A stretch of 64,000 nt of DNA, from positions 124,001-188,000 of the forward strand of contig NZ_BAET01000008.1 of the NCBI RefSeq assembly GCF_000252165.1, given 5' to 3'. The stretch is from Glaciecola punicea ACAM 611. Lineage in GTDB: Bacteria; Pseudomonadota; Gammaproteobacteria; Enterobacterales; Alteromonadaceae. Shown here piece after piece: positions 1-10,328 of the stretch; position 1 is the stretch's first letter, and each line of letters opens with the position of its first letter. A program made the position numbers and the translations under genes. The notes under the pieces are model-generated. The model searched no databases. It was not told where the DNA came from and saw only the letters and a list, made by a program, of their open reading frames with translations.

Positions 1-1531
1 ATGTTATGAGTAAAAATGCTAGTACTATGCCGGGATGAGTTAGCCAAGCCATGCTTTTTTTGACCCACAGTGCCGATTGCCAATCTTCACCCAAGAATTG
101 CGATGTGCCACCATCAAGCCAATTTAATAACAAGAATGCATATTCAAAACAAGTATTAATTAGCCAATATATGATAGCAACATCAAAACCTATAGCGACG
201 ATAATAGCAGCCACCAAACATAGTGGTACCAGCACAAAAGTCACAAGGGGGATCATAAATAAATTAGCAAAAAACGAAACGACTGGCAAAGATGAAAACG
301 TGAACGCTATTAACGGCAGAGTAATTACACTTATAAATAACTGTAGTTTTATAGTGTGCATAAATTTACTCACCAGTGAGGCGTTTGCTGGTAGTTTGAA
401 ACGCCAAAGAAAAAGCATGATAACTAACACCACTGTAAAGCTTAACCAAAAACTAATCCCCAATATTGAAAATGGAAAAATAATAAAAAAACTGCTCAGC
501 AAGATCAACAGAACGTTCGGCATTCGCCAATGCTTGGCAAACATCACAAGTGTGGTCCAAAACAACATGGTGAATAGTGCTCTCATTACGGGAATTTCAA
601 AGCCCGCTATATAAGCATAAGCAACACAAATGCTGCAAGGTAACATGAGCAAATGTGGTCTAAAACTAACGCTCATGACTACATTAGGATGAAGCGCTGA
701 TGCAAAAAATAAGCCTTTACCAATAAGAAATGTGAAGCTAAACACGATCCCTAAATGCATTCCCGATATAGCAAATAAATGCGCGGTGCCAGTGCGTTGC
801 ATTAAGCCCCAATCATCTTTGGTTAACATTCTCCTGTCACCATAGCTTAAGGCTAGTATCCACCTAATATTAGGTAAATCATGCTCTGAAAGTAGATTCA
901 CGCTACGCTGCCTTATACTTGAACTTTGCGAAATAAATTGATTGGAAGGACTTTGCCTTACATAGCCAAGCGCAGTTATATTTTTACTGCTGAGCCACTG
1001 CTGATAATTAAAACCATCTGGGTTTGCCAGACCTGCAGGCGGCTTTAACCGTATAAACAATCTCACGCTGTCTCCCTGCTGCAGCGATAAGCGTGGCGAA
1101 TACCACGACAGCCTTACCTTTGGTTTTATAATTTGCGTTTGCTCGCCTATTTTATCAATGACAAAGTTAAATTTAATCGCGCGCTGATCAAGCGCGCTTG
1201 ATTGCTTAGCGCTATCTTTAGCCGGTGATATACCATGCAGGTTATTAGCTGGCAGGGGTGCTAATAAACTAACCACCTTACCCTGTACAATTAGATTGTT
1301 GTTATATAAGTCATTATCAATTTGCCATGAAAGATAATAGTAGCCGCAAAAGCTTGCCCATAAAAAACCGACTAATGTTCCTGCTGCAAGGGCCGAAGAT
1401 CTTGTAAGGACTACAAATAAGAGCGCAATAATTGCTAAAGCAATGAGTGATATTTGCGGTAAACTAGGCCATAATGTGCTGCTTAAGAATGTTATTATAA
1501 AACCAAGCAGAGTTTTTTCACTCTTCGTCAT
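1..1531 (-). CDS. comEC: ComEC/Rec2 DNA uptake channel, N-terminal part (cut by window edge)
   Basis: Reading the minus strand from the ATG at 1531 gives an uninterrupted frame of about 510 codons that leaves the window at base 1, so the C-terminal part is not seen. The start has hydrophobic helices, then a DUF4131-like soluble region with NPDGFNYQQWL near residue 180, then the ComEC core beginning with HLFAISGMHLGI at about residue 250, followed by several strongly hydrophobic helices. ComEC forms the inner-membrane channel that carries single-stranded DNA into the cytoplasm during natural transformation. The gene is divergent from a DUF2062 gene, an arrangement I recall from related gammaproteobacteria. 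The beta-lactamase-like C-terminal domain of the family would lie outside the window. Identity is firm; intactness cannot be judged. Confidence 0.9.
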   Translation of the reverse strand, partial: MTKSEKTLLGFIITFLSSTLWPSLPQISLIALAIIALLFVVLTRSSALAAGTLVGFLWASFCGYYYLSWQIDNDLYNNNLIVQGKVVSLLAPLPANNLHGISPAKDSAKQSSALDQRAIKFNFVIDKIGEQTQIIKPKVRLSWYSPRLSLQQGDSVRLFIRLKPPAGLANPDGFNYQQWLSSKNITALGYVRQSPSNQFISQSSSIRQRSVNLLSEHDLPNIRWILALSYGDRRMLTKDDWGLMQRTGTAHLFAISGMHLGIVFSFTFLIGKGLFFASALHPNVVMSVSFRPHLLMLPCSICVAYAYIAGFEIPVMRALFTMLFWTTLVMFAKHWRMPNVLLILLSSFFIIFPFSILGISFWLSFTVVLVIMLFLWRFKLPANASLVSKFMHTIKLQLFISVITLPLIAFTFSSLPVVSFFANLFMIPLVTFVLVPLCLVAAIIVAIGFDVAIIYWLINTCFEYAFLLLNWLDGGTSQFLGEDWQSALWVKKSMAWLTHPGIVLAFLLIT

Positions 1532-1555
1532 TTGCAGGTACCTGAGAAAACAGCC

Positions 1556-2086
1556 GTGAGCATAATAAAGAACTTAATCCGCCGTTTTTCACCCAGCCAA
1601 CATACGGTGAAGAACCACAAGATGCTAAAAGTATTTGGCACAATGCTACACGACCCAAATTTATGGTTGCTTAATCGTCGCTCCGCTAAGGGCGCTTTTG
1701 GCATTGGGCTTTTCTGCGCTTTTTGGCCAATTCCTTTTCAAATGGCCCTGTCTGCTGCACTTGCCATTCCAATGCGCGTTAACCTACCCTTAGCTATTAC
1801 GACCGTGTGGGTATCAAACCCTATTACCATGCCACCGCTATTCTACTGTGCTTATTTGGTAGGAAGTACTGTACTTGGGACTGAAATGTCGCATTTTAAT
1901 TTTGAGCTAAGCTGGGCGTGGTTGGGGCAATCTTTAACCACTATGGGGCCTGCCTTTTTACTAGGCTGTCTTATCTGCTCACTAGTGGCTGGGGCTATCG
2001 GATACTTTTCTTTGGAGTTAGTGTGGCGCTGGTCGGTCGTAAAAGCATGGGAAGAACGCAGGCGTATGAAACGCGAAGATGTCTAA
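1556..2086 (+). CDS. DUF2062 small integral membrane protein
   Basis: This is a DUF2062-family membrane protein of unknown function. It has a charged N-terminus, then LHDPNLWLLNRRSAKGAFG, a proline-rich hydrophobic hairpin (FWPIPFQMALSAALAIPMRV), the conserved NPITMPPLFY motif, and a last helix pair near the C-terminus. The frame stays open back to a TTG at 1532, which would touch the comEC start. I prefer the GTG at 1556 because family members begin about 15-25 residues before the conserved K-x-LKVFG region; ATG 1622 would cut into it. It is divergent from comEC with essentially no gap, so the two promoters must overlap each other's 5' ends. The family is often found beside comEC and msbA, which hints at an envelope role, but no activity is established. 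Confidence 0.85.
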   Translation: MSIIKNLIRRFSPSQHTVKNHKMLKVFGTMLHDPNLWLLNRRSAKGAFGIGLFCAFWPIPFQMALSAALAIPMRVNLPLAITTVWVSNPITMPPLFYCAYLVGSTVLGTEMSHFNFELSWAWLGQSLTTMGPAFLLGCLICSLVAGAIGYFSLELVWRWSVVKAWEERRRMKREDV

Positions 2087-2150
2087 AAATGTACCCGTCA
2101 AAGTTTAATGAACTGAGACAATAACTTGCTGGATAAACAATATGTGGGGC

Positions 2151-4193
<2,043 letters not shown>

Positions 4194-4295
4194 TCACATT
4201 TATCCATTAAGGTCATCAGGCATTTTTACATGCAATGATTGTTCAGCTTGTTGCTTTATCGTTTAGCACTGCCCTATCGCGCAGGCTCAAGGGAT

Positions 4296-5786
4296 TTAAT
4301 TTTGGGAGATACGCTTGCGCTCAAACTCTCTTATACGTTCAACATACTGCTGTAAGCTTTGCTTACTTAATCCAACTTTATTACCGTCGAGTAATCGACA
4401 GCCAAATTCATCAGATATTTTGCGCGTCGCATTGTGCATCATATTAAACACTTGCTGTGGCTCGCCCTCAATAGGCAGCATCATAAATAAAGATAAACCG
4501 TGAGTACTGAAATTTTCTATATTATCGATGTCAAACACGCCGGGTTTAAACATGTTAGTCAAACTGAATAATATAGGTCCCTTACCATTAGTATTTACAT
4601 GTCGGTGAAATATATCGTGCTCTCCAAACTTGAACCCTAAAGTAAGGAGCATGGGCAACAAGCTAGCGCCACTAATTGGGTTGCTATCAGTGGCACGGAT
4701 ATTCAAGACCAGCACGTCTGTTTCAGTGTTTTGGGTCATTAATTTGGCATCAGCACCTTGAGATTGCGCTTGGCTGGCAGTAGGGCTTTGCGACTCATTG
4801 AAGTCGATGCGCATTTGGTCATCCGCATCCTTAGCTTTAAGCACAGGCTCCTTTCTAATCCTTTCGCCGACGGTTTTTTTGTTTCGTCTTACAAAGCGCT
4901 TTGCTTGCTCAGTAAAACTTAATTGATTCTCGACTTTTGCTGGGGGTGATGACTGCGTTGGCAATCCTTGGGACGCGAATGAAGGTGTTGCTTGCTCAGT
5001 TGAAGCACTATGAGGCGCAACATTATTGGTCAACTGTTCATTTGTATGACTCTTATAAACGCGCGCTTGTTTATGCTCTGCGGCTTGCTTATTTACTTGG
5101 CTTACACCGGCAGTTGGCATATCTTCACTTTCTTGCGACATAGCTTTTTGCGCGTCTGCAGTGTTTAGCAATGAAACAGGCGGTTGACCAAAGGACTCTT
5201 CACTTATGTTTACCGTTGCCTTACTAAATTCAGGCTTGCGTTGGGTGACAACATTAGAATATACCGGCGGCTGACTTTGCTTGGCAGTTTCGGACGTTTC
5301 ATTACTAGCTTCGTTATAATCTGATTTAGCATTTTCTGCATTAATCACCCCATGGCTACTTTGCTGGTTGCGCTCATCTTTTACGTAATTTGAGAAGCTT
5401 TCATGTTTTTCATCAACTGAGTCACCTAACTCCATATTTTTTGGGTGAGTAGCAGAGCCGCCTGCAGACAAGCCTCTTAGAAAAGGGGCTGCTAAAGTAT
5501 CGGCGCTTTCAGAGCTCTTTTTATTAGGCGCTGACGGCTCTAAACTTTTATCAGTTGCTGACTTAGTAACAACACGAGCTTTTGAGACACCCACATCATC
5601 AAAGCCGAGTTCATCATCGTTAATTTCGCTTTGGGGATCGCAATTACCGTCCCAATTACGGGGTTCAAAACGTGCTTTTTTTAACTTTTCTGAATTTTTA
5701 CGCGTTGTCCACATGCCGTGCAGCAACACGCCGCCTATGACTAGAATACCAATAATAGTTAATGTTATTTGAAGTTCTTTTTGCAT
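4296..5786 (-). CDS. zipA: Cell division protein ZipA
   Basis: ZipA anchors and bundles FtsZ at the inner membrane early in Z-ring assembly. It starts with an N-out membrane helix (residues about 6-25, LTIIGILVIGGVLLHGMW) followed by a basic patch. A very long polar linker of about 330 residues follows, rich in S, Q, E, A and K. The globular FtsZ-binding domain is at about residues 355-490 (VLVLNIRATDSNPISGASLL, FSLTNMFKPGVFD). Total length is 496 against 328 in E. coli; the extra length is all in the linker. Upstream smc ends 30 bases before this start, and ligA follows, so co-transcription is likely. The terminal domain makes the identification secure despite the divergent linker. Confidence 0.95.
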   Translation of the reverse strand: MQKELQITLTIIGILVIGGVLLHGMWTTRKNSEKLKKARFEPRNWDGNCDPQSEINDDELGFDDVGVSKARVVTKSATDKSLEPSAPNKKSSESADTLAAPFLRGLSAGGSATHPKNMELGDSVDEKHESFSNYVKDERNQQSSHGVINAENAKSDYNEASNETSETAKQSQPPVYSNVVTQRKPEFSKATVNISEESFGQPPVSLLNTADAQKAMSQESEDMPTAGVSQVNKQAAEHKQARVYKSHTNEQLTNNVAPHSASTEQATPSFASQGLPTQSSPPAKVENQLSFTEQAKRFVRRNKKTVGERIRKEPVLKAKDADDQMRIDFNESQSPTASQAQSQGADAKLMTQNTETDVLVLNIRATDSNPISGASLLPMLLTLGFKFGEHDIFHRHVNTNGKGPILFSLTNMFKPGVFDIDNIENFSTHGLSLFMMLPIEGEPQQVFNMMHNATRKISDEFGCRLLDGNKVGLSKQSLQQYVERIREFERKRISQN

Positions 5787-5816
5787 TATTACCCTTGATC
5801 TTATTGCTTTATCTTG

Positions 5817-8800
5817 TCATTCAGCGATGACTAATGCTTGTTCCATATCAACAGCAACCATTCTAGATACGCCTGGTTCAGCCATGGTTACACCCGTTAA
5901 ATGCGTTGCCATTTCCATGGCTACTTTATTATGCGTAATATAAATAAATTGTACCGACTCTGACATTTGCGAAACTAAGCGGCAGAACCTGCCGACATTT
6001 GCATCGTCTAGAGGAGCGTCAACTTCATCTAGCAAACAAAATGGTGCAGGATTAAGTCTAAATATAGCAAATACCAATGATAAAGCGGTTAAGGCTTTTT
6101 CTCCACCAGATAATAGCCCAATAGTGCTATTTTTCTTTCCAGGTGGTCTTGCCATTATAGTAACACCTGTATCGAGCATGTCATCATCGTTCAGTGCTAA
6201 ATATGCCATACCGCCGCCAAAGACTTTAGGAAATAAACTTTTCAAATCGTTATTAACCGCATCAAAGGTAGACTTGAAGCGCGAGGTAGTTTCTTTATCT
6301 ATCTTGCGCATCGCGTTTTCAAGCATATCTAATGCTTGTGTTAAATCCAAATTTTGTGCATCAAGATTATCTTTGCGCTTCGACTGCTGTTGAAACTCAT
6401 CAACAGCAGCTAAGTTCACCGCGCCTAGACGCGCAACGCTGTCTGACGTGCAGTTAAGCTCACTTTGCCACGTTTGCTCATCTGCATCCACTGGTAAGGT
6501 AGCCACAATATCTTTCACAGATTGGTGTAATTGCTGCAATTGTTCTATAAATGACTGAGCGCGTACCTTGCCGCTTTCTAGGGCAATGCGCTTTATTTCT
6601 ATACGCGCTTTAATTTCATTTATGCGCACAACTTCATCAAGTTGATCTTTCTCAATTTCAGCCATATCTAACTCTAGTTGCGCTAAGCTATTTCGCTGGA
6701 GCACCTGTGCTTCTTGCTGTTGCTGCTGTGTGGTCAATAGTGACTGCAAGTTTTCGTGCTGCACGTCCTGTGGTACTGATAAATCGTGTGTTTCTAAATG
6801 CAAACGGCTGAGCTTTTCCTCGTTCTCGTTGAACTGCAGCTGTCTGTTGGCCTGTTGTTCTTGCAGAATCTGTACACTATTACAGATTTGCTGCAACAGC
6901 ATTGAATGCTGGTGCAGCGATGATTGCATTTGCGTGTGCTGCGCATGCCACTGCAATTGCTGTACACGCAAACTTTCAGTTGTTTGCAAGGCTTCATTTT
7001 TTATTTCTTCAAGCCCTACAAGAACCTCAACCAAGTCATTTACTTCATCATTGAGTATTTCAACAGCCATATTTTCTTGTGCTAGACGCTGTTTATTTTG
7101 TTGCATCTCAATCTGTATTTTTTGACTTTGTAAAACGCTTTGTTGTTGTTGAAAGAGCATGTTCTGATAATTTATTTCTAGCGCCTGGGTTCGCTGCTTA
7201 TCAAGGGATAACTGTTTGTGACAGGTGTCTTGCGCTTGTTGGATCTGATTAACGCTCTCAAGAGTCTGCTCAGCGAGTATTCTTGCTTGCATGCTAATAC
7301 TTTGGCTAAGAGTATGCTGCTCATGCAGTATCTTTATTTGTGCTGCTCTGGCTATTTTATTATCACCTTGGTGACGCTTTATGAATGTGTCAATCGTATA
7401 AATATCTCCGTTAGGGACAATTATCCTGTCGTTTGCTGTTATCACCCTAAGCAATTCTAAAGCATGGGTATGATCCATCGCAAGAAAGTAATGGTTGAAC
7501 AACTGCGGCACTAGTTCATTAATCAGTAGGCTCGCTAAGGTACCTTTGACCTTATGCTGAGTAAAACTTTGTTTAAAAAGCAAGCTTTGCGGCGCATGCA
7601 GCCATACCGCTAATGGCCAGTTGTGCGTAATTGGATCGCTTAACGCGGCGTCAATTACCCACACCGCTCCTACTTCTTGAAGAACACTGTTAAGTATTTT
7701 CTCGCTGCCGTTTTCAACGTGGAAAAATTCCCACGCAGTTTCCTTGGTGAATTTATCTAAAACCGGCTCTACATTAGCGCGCGATGCCGATGTGCTTGAC
7801 CGAGTATTCCCTATCGATGACATTTGCAGTGCTTCTAATGCGTCTAGCTTGGCTTTAACACTAGCTGTATTATCGCGCTGGTGCTCATAAGCGTGCTGCG
7901 CTTCATTTTGTTTAGCCCTTGCTTGATGCAATTGATCACTTAGCTCACAATGACGTTTTTCCTGCTTTATTATTGATTCAGTCAGTATATGCCTAGTATC
8001 ACTTAGCTGAGCAAGCTCTTTGTTACTCTGCTTATTGGCTAAATTTGATAGCTCGTCAATAAGTTCGTCCACCCTCGTTTGCGTGCGCGTTTGCAAGCTC
8101 AGTGTGTACTGAATTTGGCTATTCTTTTTATCTAAAAGTTGCGCCTTGCTATAAAAAGCGTCTTGCGTTTGCGTAGCCACACGTAACTGTTTTTCTAATC
8201 GAGCGTCTGCACCAACCTTTTTATCTTCCAACTCGAAAAGCTGCTCTTGAATAATTTCTTTTTCAGGCTCAGTGATTGCGCGCTTTTCTTGTGCATCAGT
8301 AATTTCAGCCAATAAACTTTGCAAGGCCATATTTAAGCTTACTCCAGTTTGCGTAATCTGTTCAATCTCAGATTGAATTTGCGCCCTGCGCTTTTTAGCA
8401 AACAACTGTAACTGTTCTAGTTTAGTCACTTCGGTGCCTACCGTGAAAATTTCTTTCTGCAAATTATCAATGCTCGATTTAGTCATAGTTTGCTGATTTT
8501 TTAATGCTTGCAAACTTGAATAATTGCTCTGCTGGCTTTCCTCTAACTTAGCTAGTAACTGCTGCTCTTGCATTATGTTTGCTTGTGCATCATCCATAAT
8601 ACGACGTTGCGCTAGCCATTTGAGCGTGGCTAATTCACCTTTTAGCTGGCGTTCTTGCTGTTTAAGTTCTTTGTAACGATTAGCTACCAGTGATTGGCGT
8701 TTTAACTTAGCAAGTTGTTCACCTAATTCTTGGCGCACGTCTTCAAGCCTATCAAGGTTCTCTTTGGTATGCTTTATACGCGTTAGAGTTTCTTTGCGTC

Positions 8801-9326
8801 TTTCTTTATACTTTGAAATGCCGGCGGCTTCTTCAATAAAAACCCGAAGCTCTTGCGGTTTAGACTCTACAAGTTTAGAAATCATGCCCTGCTCGATAAT
8901 AGCATAGCTACGTGGACCTAAACCGGTGCCCAAAAACAGGTCAGTGATATCTCTACGCCTGCACTTAGCGCTATTTAAAAAATAGCTTGAAACAGCCTCC
9001 TTTGTGACCACACGCTTAACCGATATTTCGCTATAGGCCGCAAATTCGCCCCCTATACGCTTAGATGTATTGTCAAACACGAGCTCTACAGAGCACTGCG
9101 ATACCGCTTTACGAGAGCTTGAACCATTAAATATTACGTCGATCATCGCATCACCACGTAAATTTTTAGCTGACGATTCCCCTAAGACCCAGCGCACAGC
9201 GTCAATTATATTTGATTTACCACAGCCATTGGGCCCGACAATAGCAGTCATATCCCCTGGAAACGGAATATTCGTGGGATCTACGAAAGATTTAAAGCCA
9301 GCTAGGCGGATTTTTTGTAAACGCAT
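5817..9326 (-). CDS. smc: Chromosome partition protein SMC
   Basis: SMC is the ATPase arm of the bacterial condensin, which loops and individualises chromosomes. The 1169 residues show the complete architecture: Walker A GPNGCGKS (K37) in the N-terminal head, a long coiled coil very rich in glutamine, a hinge around residues 520-670, a returning coiled coil, and the C-terminal head with signature LLSGGEKALTALS and Walker B FCLLDEVDAPLDD. Most model enterobacteria use MukBEF instead; a true SMC fits Alteromonadales and pseudomonads. It is the first gene of the group that continues with zipA and ligA, and is divergent from cysZ across a 216-base gap. The partner genes scpA and scpB are not in the window. 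Confidence 0.97.
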   Translation of the reverse strand: MRLQKIRLAGFKSFVDPTNIPFPGDMTAIVGPNGCGKSNIIDAVRWVLGESSAKNLRGDAMIDVIFNGSSSRKAVSQCSVELVFDNTSKRIGGEFAAYSEISVKRVVTKEAVSSYFLNSAKCRRRDITDLFLGTGLGPRSYAIIEQGMISKLVESKPQELRVFIEEAAGISKYKERRKETLTRIKHTKENLDRLEDVRQELGEQLAKLKRQSLVANRYKELKQQERQLKGELATLKWLAQRRIMDDAQANIMQEQQLLAKLEESQQSNYSSLQALKNQQTMTKSSIDNLQKEIFTVGTEVTKLEQLQLFAKKRRAQIQSEIEQITQTGVSLNMALQSLLAEITDAQEKRAITEPEKEIIQEQLFELEDKKVGADARLEKQLRVATQTQDAFYSKAQLLDKKNSQIQYTLSLQTRTQTRVDELIDELSNLANKQSNKELAQLSDTRHILTESIIKQEKRHCELSDQLHQARAKQNEAQHAYEHQRDNTASVKAKLDALEALQMSSIGNTRSSTSASRANVEPVLDKFTKETAWEFFHVENGSEKILNSVLQEVGAVWVIDAALSDPITHNWPLAVWLHAPQSLLFKQSFTQHKVKGTLASLLINELVPQLFNHYFLAMDHTHALELLRVITANDRIIVPNGDIYTIDTFIKRHQGDNKIARAAQIKILHEQHTLSQSISMQARILAEQTLESVNQIQQAQDTCHKQLSLDKQRTQALEINYQNMLFQQQQSVLQSQKIQIEMQQNKQRLAQENMAVEILNDEVNDLVEVLVGLEEIKNEALQTTESLRVQQLQWHAQHTQMQSSLHQHSMLLQQICNSVQILQEQQANRQLQFNENEEKLSRLHLETHDLSVPQDVQHENLQSLLTTQQQQQEAQVLQRNSLAQLELDMAEIEKDQLDEVVRINEIKARIEIKRIALESGKVRAQSFIEQLQQLHQSVKDIVATLPVDADEQTWQSELNCTSDSVARLGAVNLAAVDEFQQQSKRKDNLDAQNLDLTQALDMLENAMRKIDKETTSRFKSTFDAVNNDLKSLFPKVFGGGMAYLALNDDDMLDTGVTIMARPPGKKNSTIGLLSGGEKALTALSLVFAIFRLNPAPFCLLDEVDAPLDDANVGRFCRLVSQMSESVQFIYITHNKVAMEMATHLTGVTMAEPGVSRMVAVDMEQALVIAE

Positions 9327-9370
9327 AAGTATAGTGTAGGTGAATAAATGCTAAGGGTAAATAGACAAGT

Positions 9371-9431
9371 GCACGCCTTTTGGCCAGTTTTACATGCCTT
9401 TTTGTGAGGAACTGAGCGGTCAAAAGGTGCC
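9371..9431. repeat. Imperfect inverted repeat between smc and cysZ
   Basis: The arm GCACGCCTTTTGGCCAGTT (9371-9389) is largely complementary to the stretch at 9410-9430, with a few unpaired bases, leaving a loop of about 20 bases. It lies in the divergent gap between smc (minus) and cysZ (plus). It could be a dyad for a regulator, a leader hairpin, or a remnant of a small repeat. There is no T-run placed as expected for a terminator, and I cannot assign a function. Confidence 0.4.
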
Positions 9432-9513
9432 TAACTATTACCCATATATTACGTAGTAAAGTTTAGTAACAAATTAGTTTTAGATGTCACTGGTGGCTGC
9501 TGACGCGAGGCTT

Positions 9514-9519
9514 TATAAT
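9514..9519 (+). promoter_or_regulatory. Candidate -10 box for cysZ
   Basis: A perfect TATAAT lies 23 bases before the cysZ ATG at 9543, which would give a short leader that contains the AAAGGAG ribosome site at 9532-9538. The -35 region at the right distance (about 9491-9496, TGGTGG) is a poor match to sigma-70, so an activator such as CysB may be needed. That regulator is an inference; I did not find a defined binding site. Confidence 0.35.
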
Positions 9520-9542
9520 AATATTTTAAAAAAGGAGTTTTA

Positions 9543-10301
9543 ATGAACCATAGTTCAGTATATTTCGATAACCATCGAAGTGGTGTGAGTTATTTTTTTC
9601 AGGGTTTCGAACTGATAAAAACGAAAGGACTGAAGCGCTTTGTGCTAGTTCCCCTTGTAATTAATTTATTGTTATTTAGCAGCGCATTTTATTTTCTGCT
9701 CGATTACATACAGCTATCTGTAAACTACATTATAAGCATAGTACCGCAGTGGATGAGTTTTATTAAAGACGCACTGAGCTATATTTTGTGGCCAATTGCT
9801 ATCATTACCGTATTGCTTCTATTCGCCCTCATTTTTGGCACTTTAGCTAACTGGATTGCTGCCCCGTTTAATGGTTTTTTAAGCGAGAAAGTTGAACGCT
9901 ATTTAAGCGGGGAAGAAATGGGGGATGAGGGTTTACTAGACGCCTTAAAGGACACGCCGAGAGCCTTAGCCCGAGAATTTTCAAAACTTACTTACTTTAT
10001 TCCACGCGCAAGCGGTTTTTTACTTATTTTCTTTTTTGTTCCCCTATTTGGACAAATTAGTTGGTTCTTATTTACCGCTTGGATGATGGCAGTTCAATAT
10101 GTAGACTATCCTTTTGATAACCATAAAGCCGACTTTAGATTGACACGTGACAGCTTACGCCTAGATAAATCACGGGCCTTTAGTTTTGGCATTATGGTGA
10201 ATATTTTCTCGTTTATTCCGGTAATTAATTTCATGGTAATGCCGGTATCAATTTGCGGCGCAACCGCAATGTACGCTGATCATTTCAAGCATAAAAGTTG
10301 A
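9543..10301 (+). CDS. cysZ: Sulfate transporter CysZ
   Basis: CysZ is an inner-membrane sulfate permease feeding cysteine synthesis. The 252-residue length equals that of E. coli CysZ (253). Visible features are the N-terminal GVSYFFQGFELIKTKGLKRF, membrane helices around residues 35-55 and 75-100, the conserved IAAPFNGFLSEKVE segment near residue 110, FIPRASGFLLIFFFVPLFGQ near 150, and YVDYPFDNHKADFR near 190. The start is well supported by AAAGGAG 4-10 bases upstream. In E. coli cysZ precedes cysK; here no cysK follows, and the next gene is on the other strand, so it is probably monocistronic. The function assignment rests on strong family resemblance. Confidence 0.93.
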   Translation: MNHSSVYFDNHRSGVSYFFQGFELIKTKGLKRFVLVPLVINLLLFSSAFYFLLDYIQLSVNYIISIVPQWMSFIKDALSYILWPIAIITVLLLFALIFGTLANWIAAPFNGFLSEKVERYLSGEEMGDEGLLDALKDTPRALAREFSKLTYFIPRASGFLLIFFFVPLFGQISWFLFTAWMMAVQYVDYPFDNHKADFRLTRDSLRLDKSRAFSFGIMVNIFSFIPVINFMVMPVSICGATAMYADHFKHKS

Positions 10302-10328
10302 CTCCACTAAGATGGGGCGCATGCAGGC

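Noticed and set aside
51-614. A plus-strand 187-codon open frame
   Set aside because: It is the antisense of the comEC coding region, whose minus-strand frame is continuous from 1531 to the window edge and has clear ComEC motifs.
6730-7125. A striking cysteine-rich 131-codon plus-strand frame
   Set aside because: It is antisense to the glutamine-rich coiled coil of smc; the many CAG/CAA codons there read as cysteine, serine and leucine on the opposite strand.
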